A stretch of DNA of 64,000 nucleotides, from assembly GCA_004009845.1 (NCBI GenBank), contig RMBW01000044.1, positions 124,001-188,000 of the forward strand. The letters are read 5' to 3'. The notes beneath the pieces are model-generated. The model ran no database searches. It was not told where the DNA came from and saw only the letters and a list, made by a program, of their open reading frames with translations. Shown here one piece after another: positions 1-9,612 of this stretch. The translations under genes were made by a program, and so were the position numbers. How positions within the stretch are numbered: position 1 is the stretch's first letter; every line of letters begins with the position of its first letter. Source of the DNA: Davidsoniella eucalypti (Eukaryota; Ascomycota; Sordariomycetes; Microascales; Ceratocystidaceae).

Positions 1-1950
1 AGCAGACATTGTTTAGATAAGGAAAACAGCTAGGTAGGTATAAGGATCCAAAGTACGCTCGTTGTTCTTGGTGGCTGCGTACTGATAAGCGCCCCAAATT
101 TGATCTGCAGGCCATATGTTCTTGTTTCTTTTTCTTGATGCTGCTGCCTAGCTGTGTCTATCAAGACAAGAGTTGCACATTGAGACCATGTCTGTATGTG
201 TATACTGCTAGCAGCATGCTGCGGGTCCGTTAATGCCTGATACTCTAGATGTCGGTGTCTATCAGTATCCGGACGGAGGTCGGCGAGACTTCTGTGTGTG
301 ATATGTCACTTTGATGTGACTTGGGCGCCAAGTTTAGTTTCCGAGGGGGACAACAAACGGCTAGACAACAAAAGAAGCGCCACGAAAACATGCATGTGGA
401 TGATATCAATCAGTTCCAGTCAATTTCATGGCGCCTCATCTTTCGCTTTCGCTTTCGTTCTCTCTTTCGCTCCTTTTCTGCGGCCAGCGGCAGAAACATG
501 CAGCTCTTTCCGGCAAAACAAGCCACCTGGACGCCTAGATAAGCTTGGGACATTGGCTAAGTAACAGATCAAAGATTACAGGCCGTTGGAGCTCCTCTCT
601 TGCGTCCTGGGATCAGCGGGCGTATCTTTACTGATGTGAAAATGTCGTTATGGACGGCTGATGCGCTGGCCATGACAGGGAATGACGAAGTCAGCAAGAA
701 ACAGATCAAAATGAAATCAAAAACAATGTCTATGCTGACGATGACCTACGCTGACGAATGTGGAAGATCGTGATAGGCCGGCTACAAGTTGATTTTCTTT
801 TCGTACCGCAGAAACACTAACAACATACGAGTTTTAAAACGGACTGGAACAACTAGAACGAACAAAAAGACAACAATGATAAACAAAACAAAGTGGATGC
901 CCAGCTGCTTGCATTCCTGCTGTGAAAAAAAGTAATAAGTCGAGAATTAGGTAGAAATAGGAGTATTACAGGTTGTATTTTGCTGCAGTCCTTAAAATCA
1001 TGGTGTACAAGTGATCCTAATACAACCAAGCATTTTAGATAATAACAGTCTGCCATATCAACCCACCAATGGCAAAAAAAGACATTAACAGACATTAACG
1101 AAAAAAAAAGAAAAAAAAAGAAAAAAAAGTATGCGTTGTCTCTGGTTGCACCAACACCATCACCACCAAAGCATTGATTTGCTCGGATTTTTACTTTGTA
1201 TCCGACGTTAGACCGAGCTGAGCAAAAAAAGTTCGCCTAGTTTCCGTTTTCTCAGGCAAAAAAGCAGGCATCCATATTACTATTCTGCGTGTTTTCAACA
1301 GAATAATAAATCCAAATCCAAGTGTAAGCGAAGGTTGGGTGTGAACAAATGAATAATAAATAAAAAGAAAATACAGGAAAATCAAAGGGGGCTATGCTAA
1401 TGAGCATATATGTATTATTGTGACTAGTGACTGGACCGTTTGTGATATTGTGATATTGACGATAGAAGGAGAGACTAGTAAATAGATTTGACTAATTCAG
1501 GTATAATACAACCAAAAATAAAACAAACAGGGACTAAGACGAATAATTAGGGTTTACTGGGGCTGTCCATGAACACGAACTACTTGTAAGTAAGCAAGCA
1601 TGTCAAACAGCTCAAGGTGTTATGGGACAAACTGAATACAATGTATGGGATGGATGAAGCGGGATAACTAACGGAATATTAGACATGCTGGTTTTTTTTT
1701 GCCTTACACAACCTTGACAGGCCACAACGACATTATATTGACAGCAAAATAGGGCTTGTACAACTAACTCTGATTTTACAGGCTACATGTATCTCTAACT
1801 AGCTATCTAACTAGCTATGTTTGAGTCCAATTAGGAAGACAATAGATAGAAACCTAGAAAACAAAGAAGACAATAGATAGGAATCTAGAAAACAAAAAAG
1901 ACAATAGATAGAAACCCAGGGAAAACAAAGAAACAACTCCTCAATCCTCC
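1..1950. other. AT-rich intergenic, no supported gene
   Basis: I see no convincing coding region: the open frames are short, low in complexity and lack domain-like sequence. Poly-A-rich runs lie near 1100-1130. At about 1838-1930 there are three imperfect copies of a roughly 31-bp unit beginning 'aagacaatagatagaaacc', just past the stop codon of the first PNP gene, so they may lie in its 3' UTR. Confidence 0.6.
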
Positions 1951-4900
1951 CTAGTTTGACAGTATATCCCATTCCCAGGACCTATTTCTAGGCCCCATGT
2001 CCATACCAAGCGTTGGATCCTGCCGTCCTACGCTAGAACCATAGGTGGAACTAGAGCTGCTATAATCTTCAACGTTGCCGGCATCCATGGCAACTATTGC
2101 TGCTGCCGTTGCTGCTGCCATGACAGAAGCATACGCTTTCCATTCTTGAGAGCCATGTCCGTCACCGTAGTCACTAGCCGTCTTCACCACTATATTTCTC
2201 ACGTGGCCGTGGTCCCTCGCATATTCTTCCCTCAGAATTGTGAGCAAGTCACTATCGAAAGCCATAGTATTAGCGTTGTCTGGGAAGGCGCTACTGCGCA
2301 AACGACCACTGAAGCACCAGATCGAGTCGACCCTAACTGCAAAACACGGTGACCCTGTGGTGTCGGCGTTGGTTTCATGAGCTGGAGTAGAGCGCAGTTC
2401 TGCACAGGTCTCGGAGCTTGCTACTGCGCAGGGCACTCTGTTTTTGCAAACATAGGCGGGTGCTATGCTGTATCGGTGCTTGTAGTTTGGGTCCATAACT
2501 CTGTCGACAGATGGCTGTGTGATAGTGACATTGTTACGCCCTGCTGCCTCTATGATCTGTGAATACATCGGCAAGGTGTAGTCATCATACAACACCTGCA
2601 GATCGTTGGTGTGGTCCACCGGATACGGCATCCTTTTGTCGTTATCTATGATGGTTTCAGCTATTATCGTATCGCCCAGATAGCTCTCATTTCGCGAGCC
2701 GTATTTGTAATACTCTGGCAGCACACTGCAGACGCCCACGAAAACTCGCGTGTTGATATTTCCACACAGCTTGGATAACGAGCTGCCTAGACCACTGCCG
2801 TTGCTATTGCCTCCACCAAAGTACGTGGTCACGGCCGGCACACCGCATATCTGTCCGACTGAGTAGACACCCTGATGGTTTTTGGGGCGTAGAATCTCAC
2901 TTGGTGACTGTGCATCATTCACCGCATATAGCATGGCGTGAAAGCTGTAGGCTGTCGAGCAAATGAAACATACTCTTGCCTGGCTCAGACTTGCGAGTTG
3001 GCTGCGAGTCAGCTCCGTCCTTTGTCGAGCTAAGATGTCTCCAAGGATGGATCCTAACTCGGAGGGGGTTTGGTCGGGCTCAACAGAAGTGCTAGAGATC
3101 CTATCACGGATGTTCGAAAAGACATCCCCCACTACATTGAAAAGTGAGGGGGCGTTGCTGGTAGAAGGAGATAGAGGAGTGGCTACAGCAGGCTTGGGAG
3201 AGACTGTAGCTGGCTTGGGAGCAGCTGCAGCTGGCTTAGGAGAAGCTATAGCTGGCTCGGGAGCAGCTATAGCTGGCTCGGGAGCAGCTGCAGCTAGTGT
3301 GGGCGACTTAGGTAGTGAATTATGAATGTTACGTGACGTGGCGCTGGTAGCTGCAGCAGTAGGAGCAGCAGTAGAATTAGTATCATAAGCAGCAGTAGAA
3401 GCAGCAGCAGAAGTAGTATCATAAGCAAAAGTACTAGCAGGCTTTGGACTAGACACCAACACACATGGAATCGCTTGAGAATACGAGGCTGTCTCTTCGT
3501 TGTCGCTCCCTTCGGGTGTCAAAGATGGTGTGGGTACTGCAGGTGGGGTATCCTCCATGACATAGCTACTATCTGAAGAAACAGACCTTGGCCGGGATCG
3601 TCTAGGTCGAGCAACTTGCCCGTGTGTAGAGCCAGAGGTAGAACTAGACCTACAGTATGTGTCGCGGTGGTAGTGTAGAGAAGTCCGAGATGGTCTACGC
3701 TGTCTCTCTTCTTGTGATTCAGACGGCTCAGGCGATATGACAATGTGTGGGATAGCATCACAGCGTGCAGAGACGGGTGTTCTTGGGCGAGTGGAGTGTG
3801 TGATGATCTGTCGTACCAATGCAAGGGTTAGTTGTGAACTTTTGGAGAGACGAAGAGAGACTATACTCTGTGATTGTAAGTGCTTACGGGAGAAGGAGGA
3901 GAAGAATAGCGGTGAGGATCGTCGTCAGTGTAGACTGTAAGACGAAACTCCGAAGCCTGGCTATCCTCTCTGCGACGGGCGTGGAGATCGAACGCCTTGC
4001 GCTGGCGTGAGCATTGGGAATGGGATCTGTAGCCTTGGCATGGAACTCGACTGTATCCCGAGCTGTTACTGTACTCGCTGTCTGAGAAAAGGTCTGGACT
4101 TTCCTCATCGTATGATGGCGGCATAACCTCCTGCCTCTTTCCGCTTATCACTGGTGAGATTGGTGTTCCAGGCTGCGTTGGCATTGCATGTGTTGCTGGC
4201 ACTGCAGTTGCTGGCGTTGGCGGTGTTGGTAACCGTGTATGTGCTGATATTGCTGATATTGCTGATGTCACTGGTACTGTTGATGCTACGGGTTCCGGCG
4301 ATAGTACTGGTACCTCCGGTGTTACTGGTACGGTTTCCTTTGTTTGTGTGACTGGCTTTGCTGGCGTCAGGTCAGGCGATGCTGGTACATGGCTTTGGCC
4401 TGGCTTGCTGGATTCAGCCCGCAGAAAGGACTCGCTAACCGGCGAAGCTAATTGGGGGACGTCTTGAGCTTGATCAGACTTGTCACTTGGGCAGATATAC
4501 GACTCTATGCGCCGAGAATGGCAGTGAATTTCCGTCATGTCCAGATTGATCTTGCCATCTCTTGTGTTGGCATCCGTCATGAATTTCCTCGTATCGATGT
4601 TGAAGTCATTCCACCTATTGAAGTCTGGGTAGCTACGCTTGGCCGATATGCTTCGGCTGTTCGACCTGCCTAGACTGGATTGAGCACTGCGTGGCCGGGA
4701 ATGGTGGCCGGGAATCATGTAGCTCTGACTGTGGTATGTAAAGGCTAGCGGAAGAGCAGCCGAGCCATTGCGGTCCTTCGGGGCAACATCCGAGTGGGCG
4801 ATTATGAGGAGCTTCAGCGTTGTAGCTACGCTTTTGACCGTGTACAGTCTGTGGCGTGGTCTCTTGTCTGTATGGTTGAAGCATAGACCAGTTATCGTGA

Positions 4901-5663
4901 TCATGCTGTGTGCCGGGTCGTCTCTCCGGATGTCGCTACACGGATCGGCTCGAAGACAGTTGCTAAGCTGCGTATTGGCGAACACAAGCCACGTATCCTT
5001 GCAGAAGAGGAAGTTGTACTTGGGGAAGTCGGCCGTCTTCGAGACCGCATCGAGAGTTGCCGACGCGAGCTCGACCTTCTGTTGTGAAGCTTCGGGACCA
5101 GGACCGGCCTTCGGCCCCGGTATTTGGTTCATAATCAACGTACCGCACCATGATTGGTTGCTGGAGGAGGCCAAATTCATGCGGCTAAACTTGTCCCTGC
5201 TGCTGGTCAGCGTCAACGGGCCGCAATACTGCTTCAGGGAACCGAAGGTGTAGGATTTGTTGTGAGGAGACGAGCTGTGATATCGCAGGTTTATCGACCG
5301 CTCGCCGATGATGGCCTCCCCTTCGTAATGAATGTCTTTTCCTGCTTGGCCACTATGTAGAGGCTGTCGGATATATCCACAGCTCACGAACAGAGAGATG
5401 TCTGGGTATTCCTGCAGGACTTTGTTGTAGAGATAGCCGATGTTCGAATCGCTACAGTCGCCGTCTAGGCTTATCAGATTCACTTGTGCTGTCGCAATGA
5501 AGCCCTCTGTGAACCGGAAAGATCCGTTGCTCGAGATTCTCTGGGAGTTTGGAGAGCCGCGGTCAAAAGTAGAAGCGCAGGTTTGAAGCAATTGCTGGTC
5601 GGAGCACAAAACAACAACTCTTTTCAAGGCCTCTACGGAGCTAGAACAAGATCGCCTGGACAT
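1951..5663 (-). CDS. Double PNP_UDP-like protein 1 (two exons, 1210 aa)
   Basis: Exons are 5663-3888 and 3807-1951; the 80-nt intron has donor GTAAGC, branch CTAAC and acceptor CAG, and it joins two long frames in phase 0. The ATG at 5663 is the first one before the first domain strand. Residues about 10-330 resemble a degenerate PNP_UDP (purine/uridine phosphorylase, MTA/SAH nucleosidase) domain with most catalytic residues gone. A Pro/Ala/Ser-rich linker follows, then a second PNP-like domain at about 870-1175. The second keeps the 'YLGDTIIAE' strand and the catalytic-Asp block 'SDYGDGHG' (about residue 1139), but the usual FEMEAAG substrate motif is replaced by 'MAFDSDLLTIL'. This is the most diverged member of a four-gene cluster in one orientation. 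The activity is uncertain and it may be a pseudoenzyme. If the intron is wrong, these are two adjacent genes. Confidence 0.75.
3191..3295 (-). repeat. 21-bp coding minisatellite in PNP gene 1 linker
   Basis: Five tandem 21-bp units (consensus 'ggctcgggagcagctatagct' on the plus strand) encode a 7-residue repeat of the type SPKPAAA / APEPAIA in the disordered linker between the two PNP-like domains. The period is a multiple of three, so copy number can change without breaking the frame. Confidence 0.85.
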
Positions 5664-6431
5664 GATGCTCAATGGTGATGGTCAGTAAATCGGTGAAGGC
5701 TTAATAGGGTTATGGAATAGACAAAGTAATTGTATCTTGAACGGCTACGAATCATGGTATTTCAATTTTGTCGAATCTCTGGTGATATGTGATTTATAGA
5801 ATTCTAGTGACTGAATTCTAGTGACTATCAAAGAAGTAACAAGTCTCCTGAAAATGCATCTATTCTGTGCCTTTCTCGCCCTATTTCAGGCTGTTTAAAG
5901 GCAATATTGGGCTGTCCATTAGGCTTTCTATCAGGCTGAGCTCTTAAACGAGAGGTTCAGCTGCATTGTTAGCGGGTTTACAGATCTCGGCTGTTTATAT
6001 TGTGTTTACATTGTGTTTTCACCAAGGCACGGTCGAGGCGAAGTTGACGACAATAGCCATCACTCGCCGAGAAGCGTAGTTGCAAACAAAGCTGGGCCGC
6101 TGATAGTCTAGACTCTTTGATTATTGACAATATGGCGTGACTACTTGTATACACAAAAGATCACCACTTTTCTTACAGAGTTTCTTTAAAATATACACTA
6201 ATATGACTAATATGGGCAATTCATGTTCTAATTTCAAGGCAGATTTCAAGGGTACTCATTTTCTTCGGTTCCGCCTTACATTAGACATAATGGACTTTAG
6301 AAAAACATTTGTTTTTTTTTAAGTTCTATGTGGCACACAGATCAAGTCAATTAAGATACACCATAAGTCGAACATAATGTTTGGTCTCCTATAATCTATG
6401 TAACAATATAAGTATGTAGTTGCAATATCTC
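5664..6431. other. Spacer between PNP genes 1 and 2
   Basis: AT-rich sequence of 768 bp with no gene. It should hold the promoter and leader of gene 1 and the 3' end of gene 2. A 14-bp direct duplication 'gaattctagtgact' lies near 5799-5828. No promoter element could be assigned. Confidence 0.5.
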
Positions 6432-8612
6432 CTATGACCCTTGGCTTCGTCTTATATTCCAGTATTTCAACAAAGCAACCTTAGCAGCCGCTGCTGCCGT
6501 AGCTGCGGCGTATCTTTGCCAGGGCTTGATCTTGTGACTGTCGGCGTAATCACACACGCTTTTGACCACAATGACATCCAAATCAACATTATCTGCACAG
6601 TGCATGATGCCGGCTGATTCCATCTCGAAGGCTATAACACCGGTAGACAAGGCCATATCATCTCTATAACCAGCACTCTGAATAGTTCCCTTTACACAAC
6701 CCACAGGCCCAAAGTGCATCTTGACGTTTCTGAGAGCCTCGTCATGGGTGCGACGCCGGTCTGCGATGCATGTCGTGTTTTCTTGACAGCGCTTTAGTTT
6801 TGCATAGTCACAGGTATCTTCACTTTCACACTGAAAGCAGCCCTTTCGATCGCACCTATGGTGTGAATCAGCTCGGTAGCAGATATCAGCAATGGATGGT
6901 GGGACCATAGGCATCTTCTCACAATCTGCTTGCAAAAATATCAGGCGTAGTTCTTCCAATATACTCTCACGAATATCTTTTGGGGTATATGATTGCAAAT
7001 GTTGTAGAACCTCTCGTATGCGACGCTTCATGTTGTGTTCTGGGATGCCAACAGATCGGTTTCTGAAGTTCCCTCTGGCTCCAGCGTCAGCTTCGATGAT
7101 TTGAGTAGCAAAAATGATATCACCAAGGTATATCTTATTGTCCGAGCTTCTCGGCGAAGGGACAGCGCCACAGATACCAACAAGAAGAATGAGCTCCAAC
7201 TGGGGCAACGTATGCCCAAGATAAGCTACCAGATTAGCAGTCGCAATCTGGCCTTGATTATCAAGCTTGTTCACAAGGACCATCTCACCATCTACAGTAC
7301 CTATCGTGATAAGATCTGTTCTGTCAGGGAGGAATAGTTGGCCTTCGATCGTGTCCAAAGTGTACAACACAGCTTGGTATTCGCATTGTACGACAGTGAT
7401 GATACAAGTGCTGATGTCGCGAATTTCTTCTAGGGTAAAGATTCTTGTTTGCTGACGTCTGGCTTGACACCATTTCTCGGGTGATTCTTTCAATAAAAGC
7501 TGATCATGAGATATTTCGAACTTTTTCGTCGTCGGACTGGCTGTTGGCAATGAACGGCGAACACTTCCGTAGGTCGAAGGTAGCAACTGCTGGCCGAAGT
7601 AGAACAAAGGCTTGACGGCTTCTTGTATGGTCGGAACAGCAAGTTGTGGGAACGAACTTGCCACTATGACCTTGACAGCACAGACGGCCGACACGACAGA
7701 GTAGCTTCTCCATTCTAGGAGCGGCTCGAGGCTTGATGACAAGCTCGGTATCGTGGACTTGCAGAACGGCTTGAGGACGGAATTGCCGAAGACGCCCCGT
7801 ACAGAGATGACGGTGTGGCTCTTCGAGAACTGGAGCATTTTGTACGGGATGGCATCACAGGCAAATGCCCAAGGATCGTCTGATATTTCGAATATCTCTT
7901 CGACCATGCCCTGGCCGGGCTCTGTTCCCATCGCTCCGATAAGTAGCCGGGGCGCATCAAGCACGGACTTGGCCTTGGTGCACGGAGTCACGATATGTGA
8001 GTTTTCGAGTATAGTTTCTTCGAACAGGTTTCCGAAGCAGCTAAAGTCAAGCTGCGACTCGTATGCCTCGGGGTAGGTGCAGTTATGGCGCTGGCAGGGG
8101 AAGCTCTTTCTCTTTCTGCGTCCCTTGGCGATCAAGTCTTCGAGGATACGCGAGCAAGACAACTTGAAGTCCGGCTGAGAGGAGTATCGCTGGATGTCCT
8201 GTATGATATGTTGAGGCGCGGCGGTAGCACAAACAGGACCAAAGCCGTTCTTAGCAGCTGGGAACACGATGTGACTACCGACCAGAACATCGCCATTATT
8301 CAAGGGGAAGACGACCGTCTCGTCGAGAGCCTCGTAGGCATCTCCGGCGCTCACGTGGAACACGGCCTCGACGGACGAAAACTCGGACAAGAAGCTGCTA
8401 TAGATTTCGGTGGAAATAGGCTTGACGAGATCGACCTGGAGAGCAAGGACATAGGTGTCTCCGAACTTGCCAGAGCGACCGCGGAGACATCGTGACTCGT
8501 CTTTCCAGTAGAACTCGGTGCCGTTGTCGAAGGCGTCGGACAAGGCCTCGAGCTCCTCTTTGTAAGTACAGAGCACGACGACCTTGACCTGGGTAAAGAA
8601 CTGCGAGTCCAT
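6432..8612 (-). CDS. Double PNP_UDP-like protein 2 (726 aa, intronless)
   Basis: The ATG at 8612 is used because the open frame further upstream has only non-ATG starts, and the first PNP strand ('VKVVVLCTYKEELEAL') follows at once. The N-terminal half (about 8-320) has the PNP fold pattern but lacks the catalytic residues: where active relatives have the ICDYAD block it reads 'VRGVFGNSV'. The C-terminal half (about 395-715) looks intact. It has 'LVGICGAVP' (about 482), 'YLGDIIFA', a Cys-rich insert (about 587-611), 'FEMESAG' (about 660) with the ribose/base-binding Met-Glu, and 'VCDYADSHK' (about 687) with the catalytic Asp, then the Ala-rich final helix. These match the fungal PNP_UDP_1 family, whose members cleave or phosphorolyse nucleosides; the substrate cannot be read from sequence. 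No NACHT/NB-ARC or ankyrin/TPR region is present. It lies 769 bp from gene 1 and 1 kb from gene 3, all co-oriented. Confidence 0.85.
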   Translation of the reverse strand: MDSQFFTQVKVVVLCTYKEELEALSDAFDNGTEFYWKDESRCLRGRSGKFGDTYVLALQVDLVKPISTEIYSSFLSEFSSVEAVFHVSAGDAYEALDETVVFPLNNGDVLVGSHIVFPAAKNGFGPVCATAAPQHIIQDIQRYSSQPDFKLSCSRILEDLIAKGRRKRKSFPCQRHNCTYPEAYESQLDFSCFGNLFEETILENSHIVTPCTKAKSVLDAPRLLIGAMGTEPGQGMVEEIFEISDDPWAFACDAIPYKMLQFSKSHTVISVRGVFGNSVLKPFCKSTIPSLSSSLEPLLEWRSYSVVSAVCAVKVIVASSFPQLAVPTIQEAVKPLFYFGQQLLPSTYGSVRRSLPTASPTTKKFEISHDQLLLKESPEKWCQARRQQTRIFTLEEIRDISTCIITVVQCEYQAVLYTLDTIEGQLFLPDRTDLITIGTVDGEMVLVNKLDNQGQIATANLVAYLGHTLPQLELILLVGICGAVPSPRSSDNKIYLGDIIFATQIIEADAGARGNFRNRSVGIPEHNMKRRIREVLQHLQSYTPKDIRESILEELRLIFLQADCEKMPMVPPSIADICYRADSHHRCDRKGCFQCESEDTCDYAKLKRCQENTTCIADRRRTHDEALRNVKMHFGPVGCVKGTIQSAGYRDDMALSTGVIAFEMESAGIMHCADNVDLDVIVVKSVCDYADSHKIKPWQRYAAATAAAAAKVALLKYWNIRRSQGS

Positions 8613-8888
8613 TTCCTGTTTCAGGTGCAGAACCGGGCTGGAATGAGAAAATGTAACGGATAAATAAGGGACAGAATGGAAAGATGGGTGCTTGTGTGGT
8701 GCAAGATGGGAAAGTCTGAGACTCAACTTCACGACCGATAATGCTGCCACTCCTCTGGTTATCTATGATTGAGTGATACCCTCTACACCCAAGCCACTCC
8801 AGTCGGACAAATCATTTCCGCCATGTACTTATGTAGAGGCACACCCGTAGCTCGGCATGGGGTACAATGATATGTCAGCGTTTCATAC

Positions 8889-8988
8889 TATCAGGATATA
8901 GGACCAACTATCAGGATATAGGACCAAATATCAGGATATAGGACCAACTAGCAGGATATAGGACCAAATATCAGGATATAGGACCAAT
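8889..8988. repeat. 20-bp tandem repeat x5
   Basis: Five head-to-tail copies of 'tatcaggatataggaccaac' with one or two substitutions, about 280 bp upstream of the gene 2 start codon. The exact 20-bp period and near identity suggest recent expansion. A regulatory role is possible but unsupported. Confidence 0.92.
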
Positions 8989-9238
8989 TAGCATTCTATA
9001 TCGGCGTGCCGTAGTGGCACATAAGTACACATGTACATGGTGGCCATATCTCCACTGTGTATTTCACCAGAGATTACGAAAAGCCGCCAGTTCTGCATGT
9101 AGACTTGGGCGCAGAAACTAACGAAAAATCGCGCTGATCAACTCGCTAGGTGCATTTAAGCTGCATATTTTAAGCGCCCGGCTTACAGCGCCACCAACGA
9201 ATAAAACGCAGGGCTACAAAAGCCAACGGGAAGAGCCT

Positions 9239-9317
9239 GAAGAGGGGGGGGCTAAAGAGTGAAGAGGGGACTAAAAAGTGAAGAGGGGACTAAAGAGTGA
9301 AGAGGGGACTAAAGAGG
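9239..9317. repeat. 19-bp tandem repeat x4
   Basis: Four copies of 'gaagaggggactaaagagt'; the first carries a longer G run. It is purine-only on most of one strand and lies between genes 2 and 3. Confidence 0.88.
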
Positions 9318-9522
9318 GAAGTCTCATGTTGGTTGGCTCTGGGGTCAAAGTTACAGGCGCTTCAAGGCAGATTACAAGGAGGAATTCTACAAATAGCCTA
9401 ACGATTTACGTGAAGAATTCACTACAATAAGTACAATAAGACTGAATTACTCGGCTAACTGAGCTAAAAATCCACTAAAAAAAACAACTAAGCACCTAAA
9501 CACCTAAAATTACAGCTATATA

Positions 9523-9592
9523 GCAAAGCAAGCATAGCTCCATAAGATGAATGAATTATAAAAAAAAAAAAAAAAGCAAAGCAAAGCAAGCA
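9523..9592 (+). mobile_element. Micro-retroinsertion with 12-bp target-site duplication
   Basis: The insert 'tagctccataag' ... 'aatgaattat' plus about 14 A (9535-9575) is flanked by the exact 12-mer 'gcaaagcaagca' on the left (9523-9534) and right (9581-9592); an extra 'gcaaa' precedes the right copy. The insert matches the 3' end of a short sequence repeated elsewhere in the window. A terminal poly-A and a target-site duplication are the marks of target-primed retroposition, here strongly 5'-truncated. Confidence 0.75.
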
Positions 9593-9612
9593 AAACCTGT
9601 GACACCGTAACC

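Larger units (their letters stand above)
8613..9612. other. Spacer between PNP genes 2 and 3
   Basis: One kilobase without a gene. It holds two separate minisatellites and a tiny poly-A retro-insertion (listed separately), plus the presumed promoter of gene 2. I cannot place a TATA or CAAT element with confidence. Confidence 0.6.

Noticed and set aside
1951..3819. Treating the two frames of PNP gene 1 as separate genes
   Set aside because: The downstream frame has only a TTG at its start, and an 80-nt intron with donor, CTAAC branch and acceptor joins the two frames in phase, giving the same two-half layout as genes 2 and 3.
8085..8495. 136-residue plus-strand frame
   Set aside because: It is antisense to the well-supported PNP gene 2 and has no independent features.
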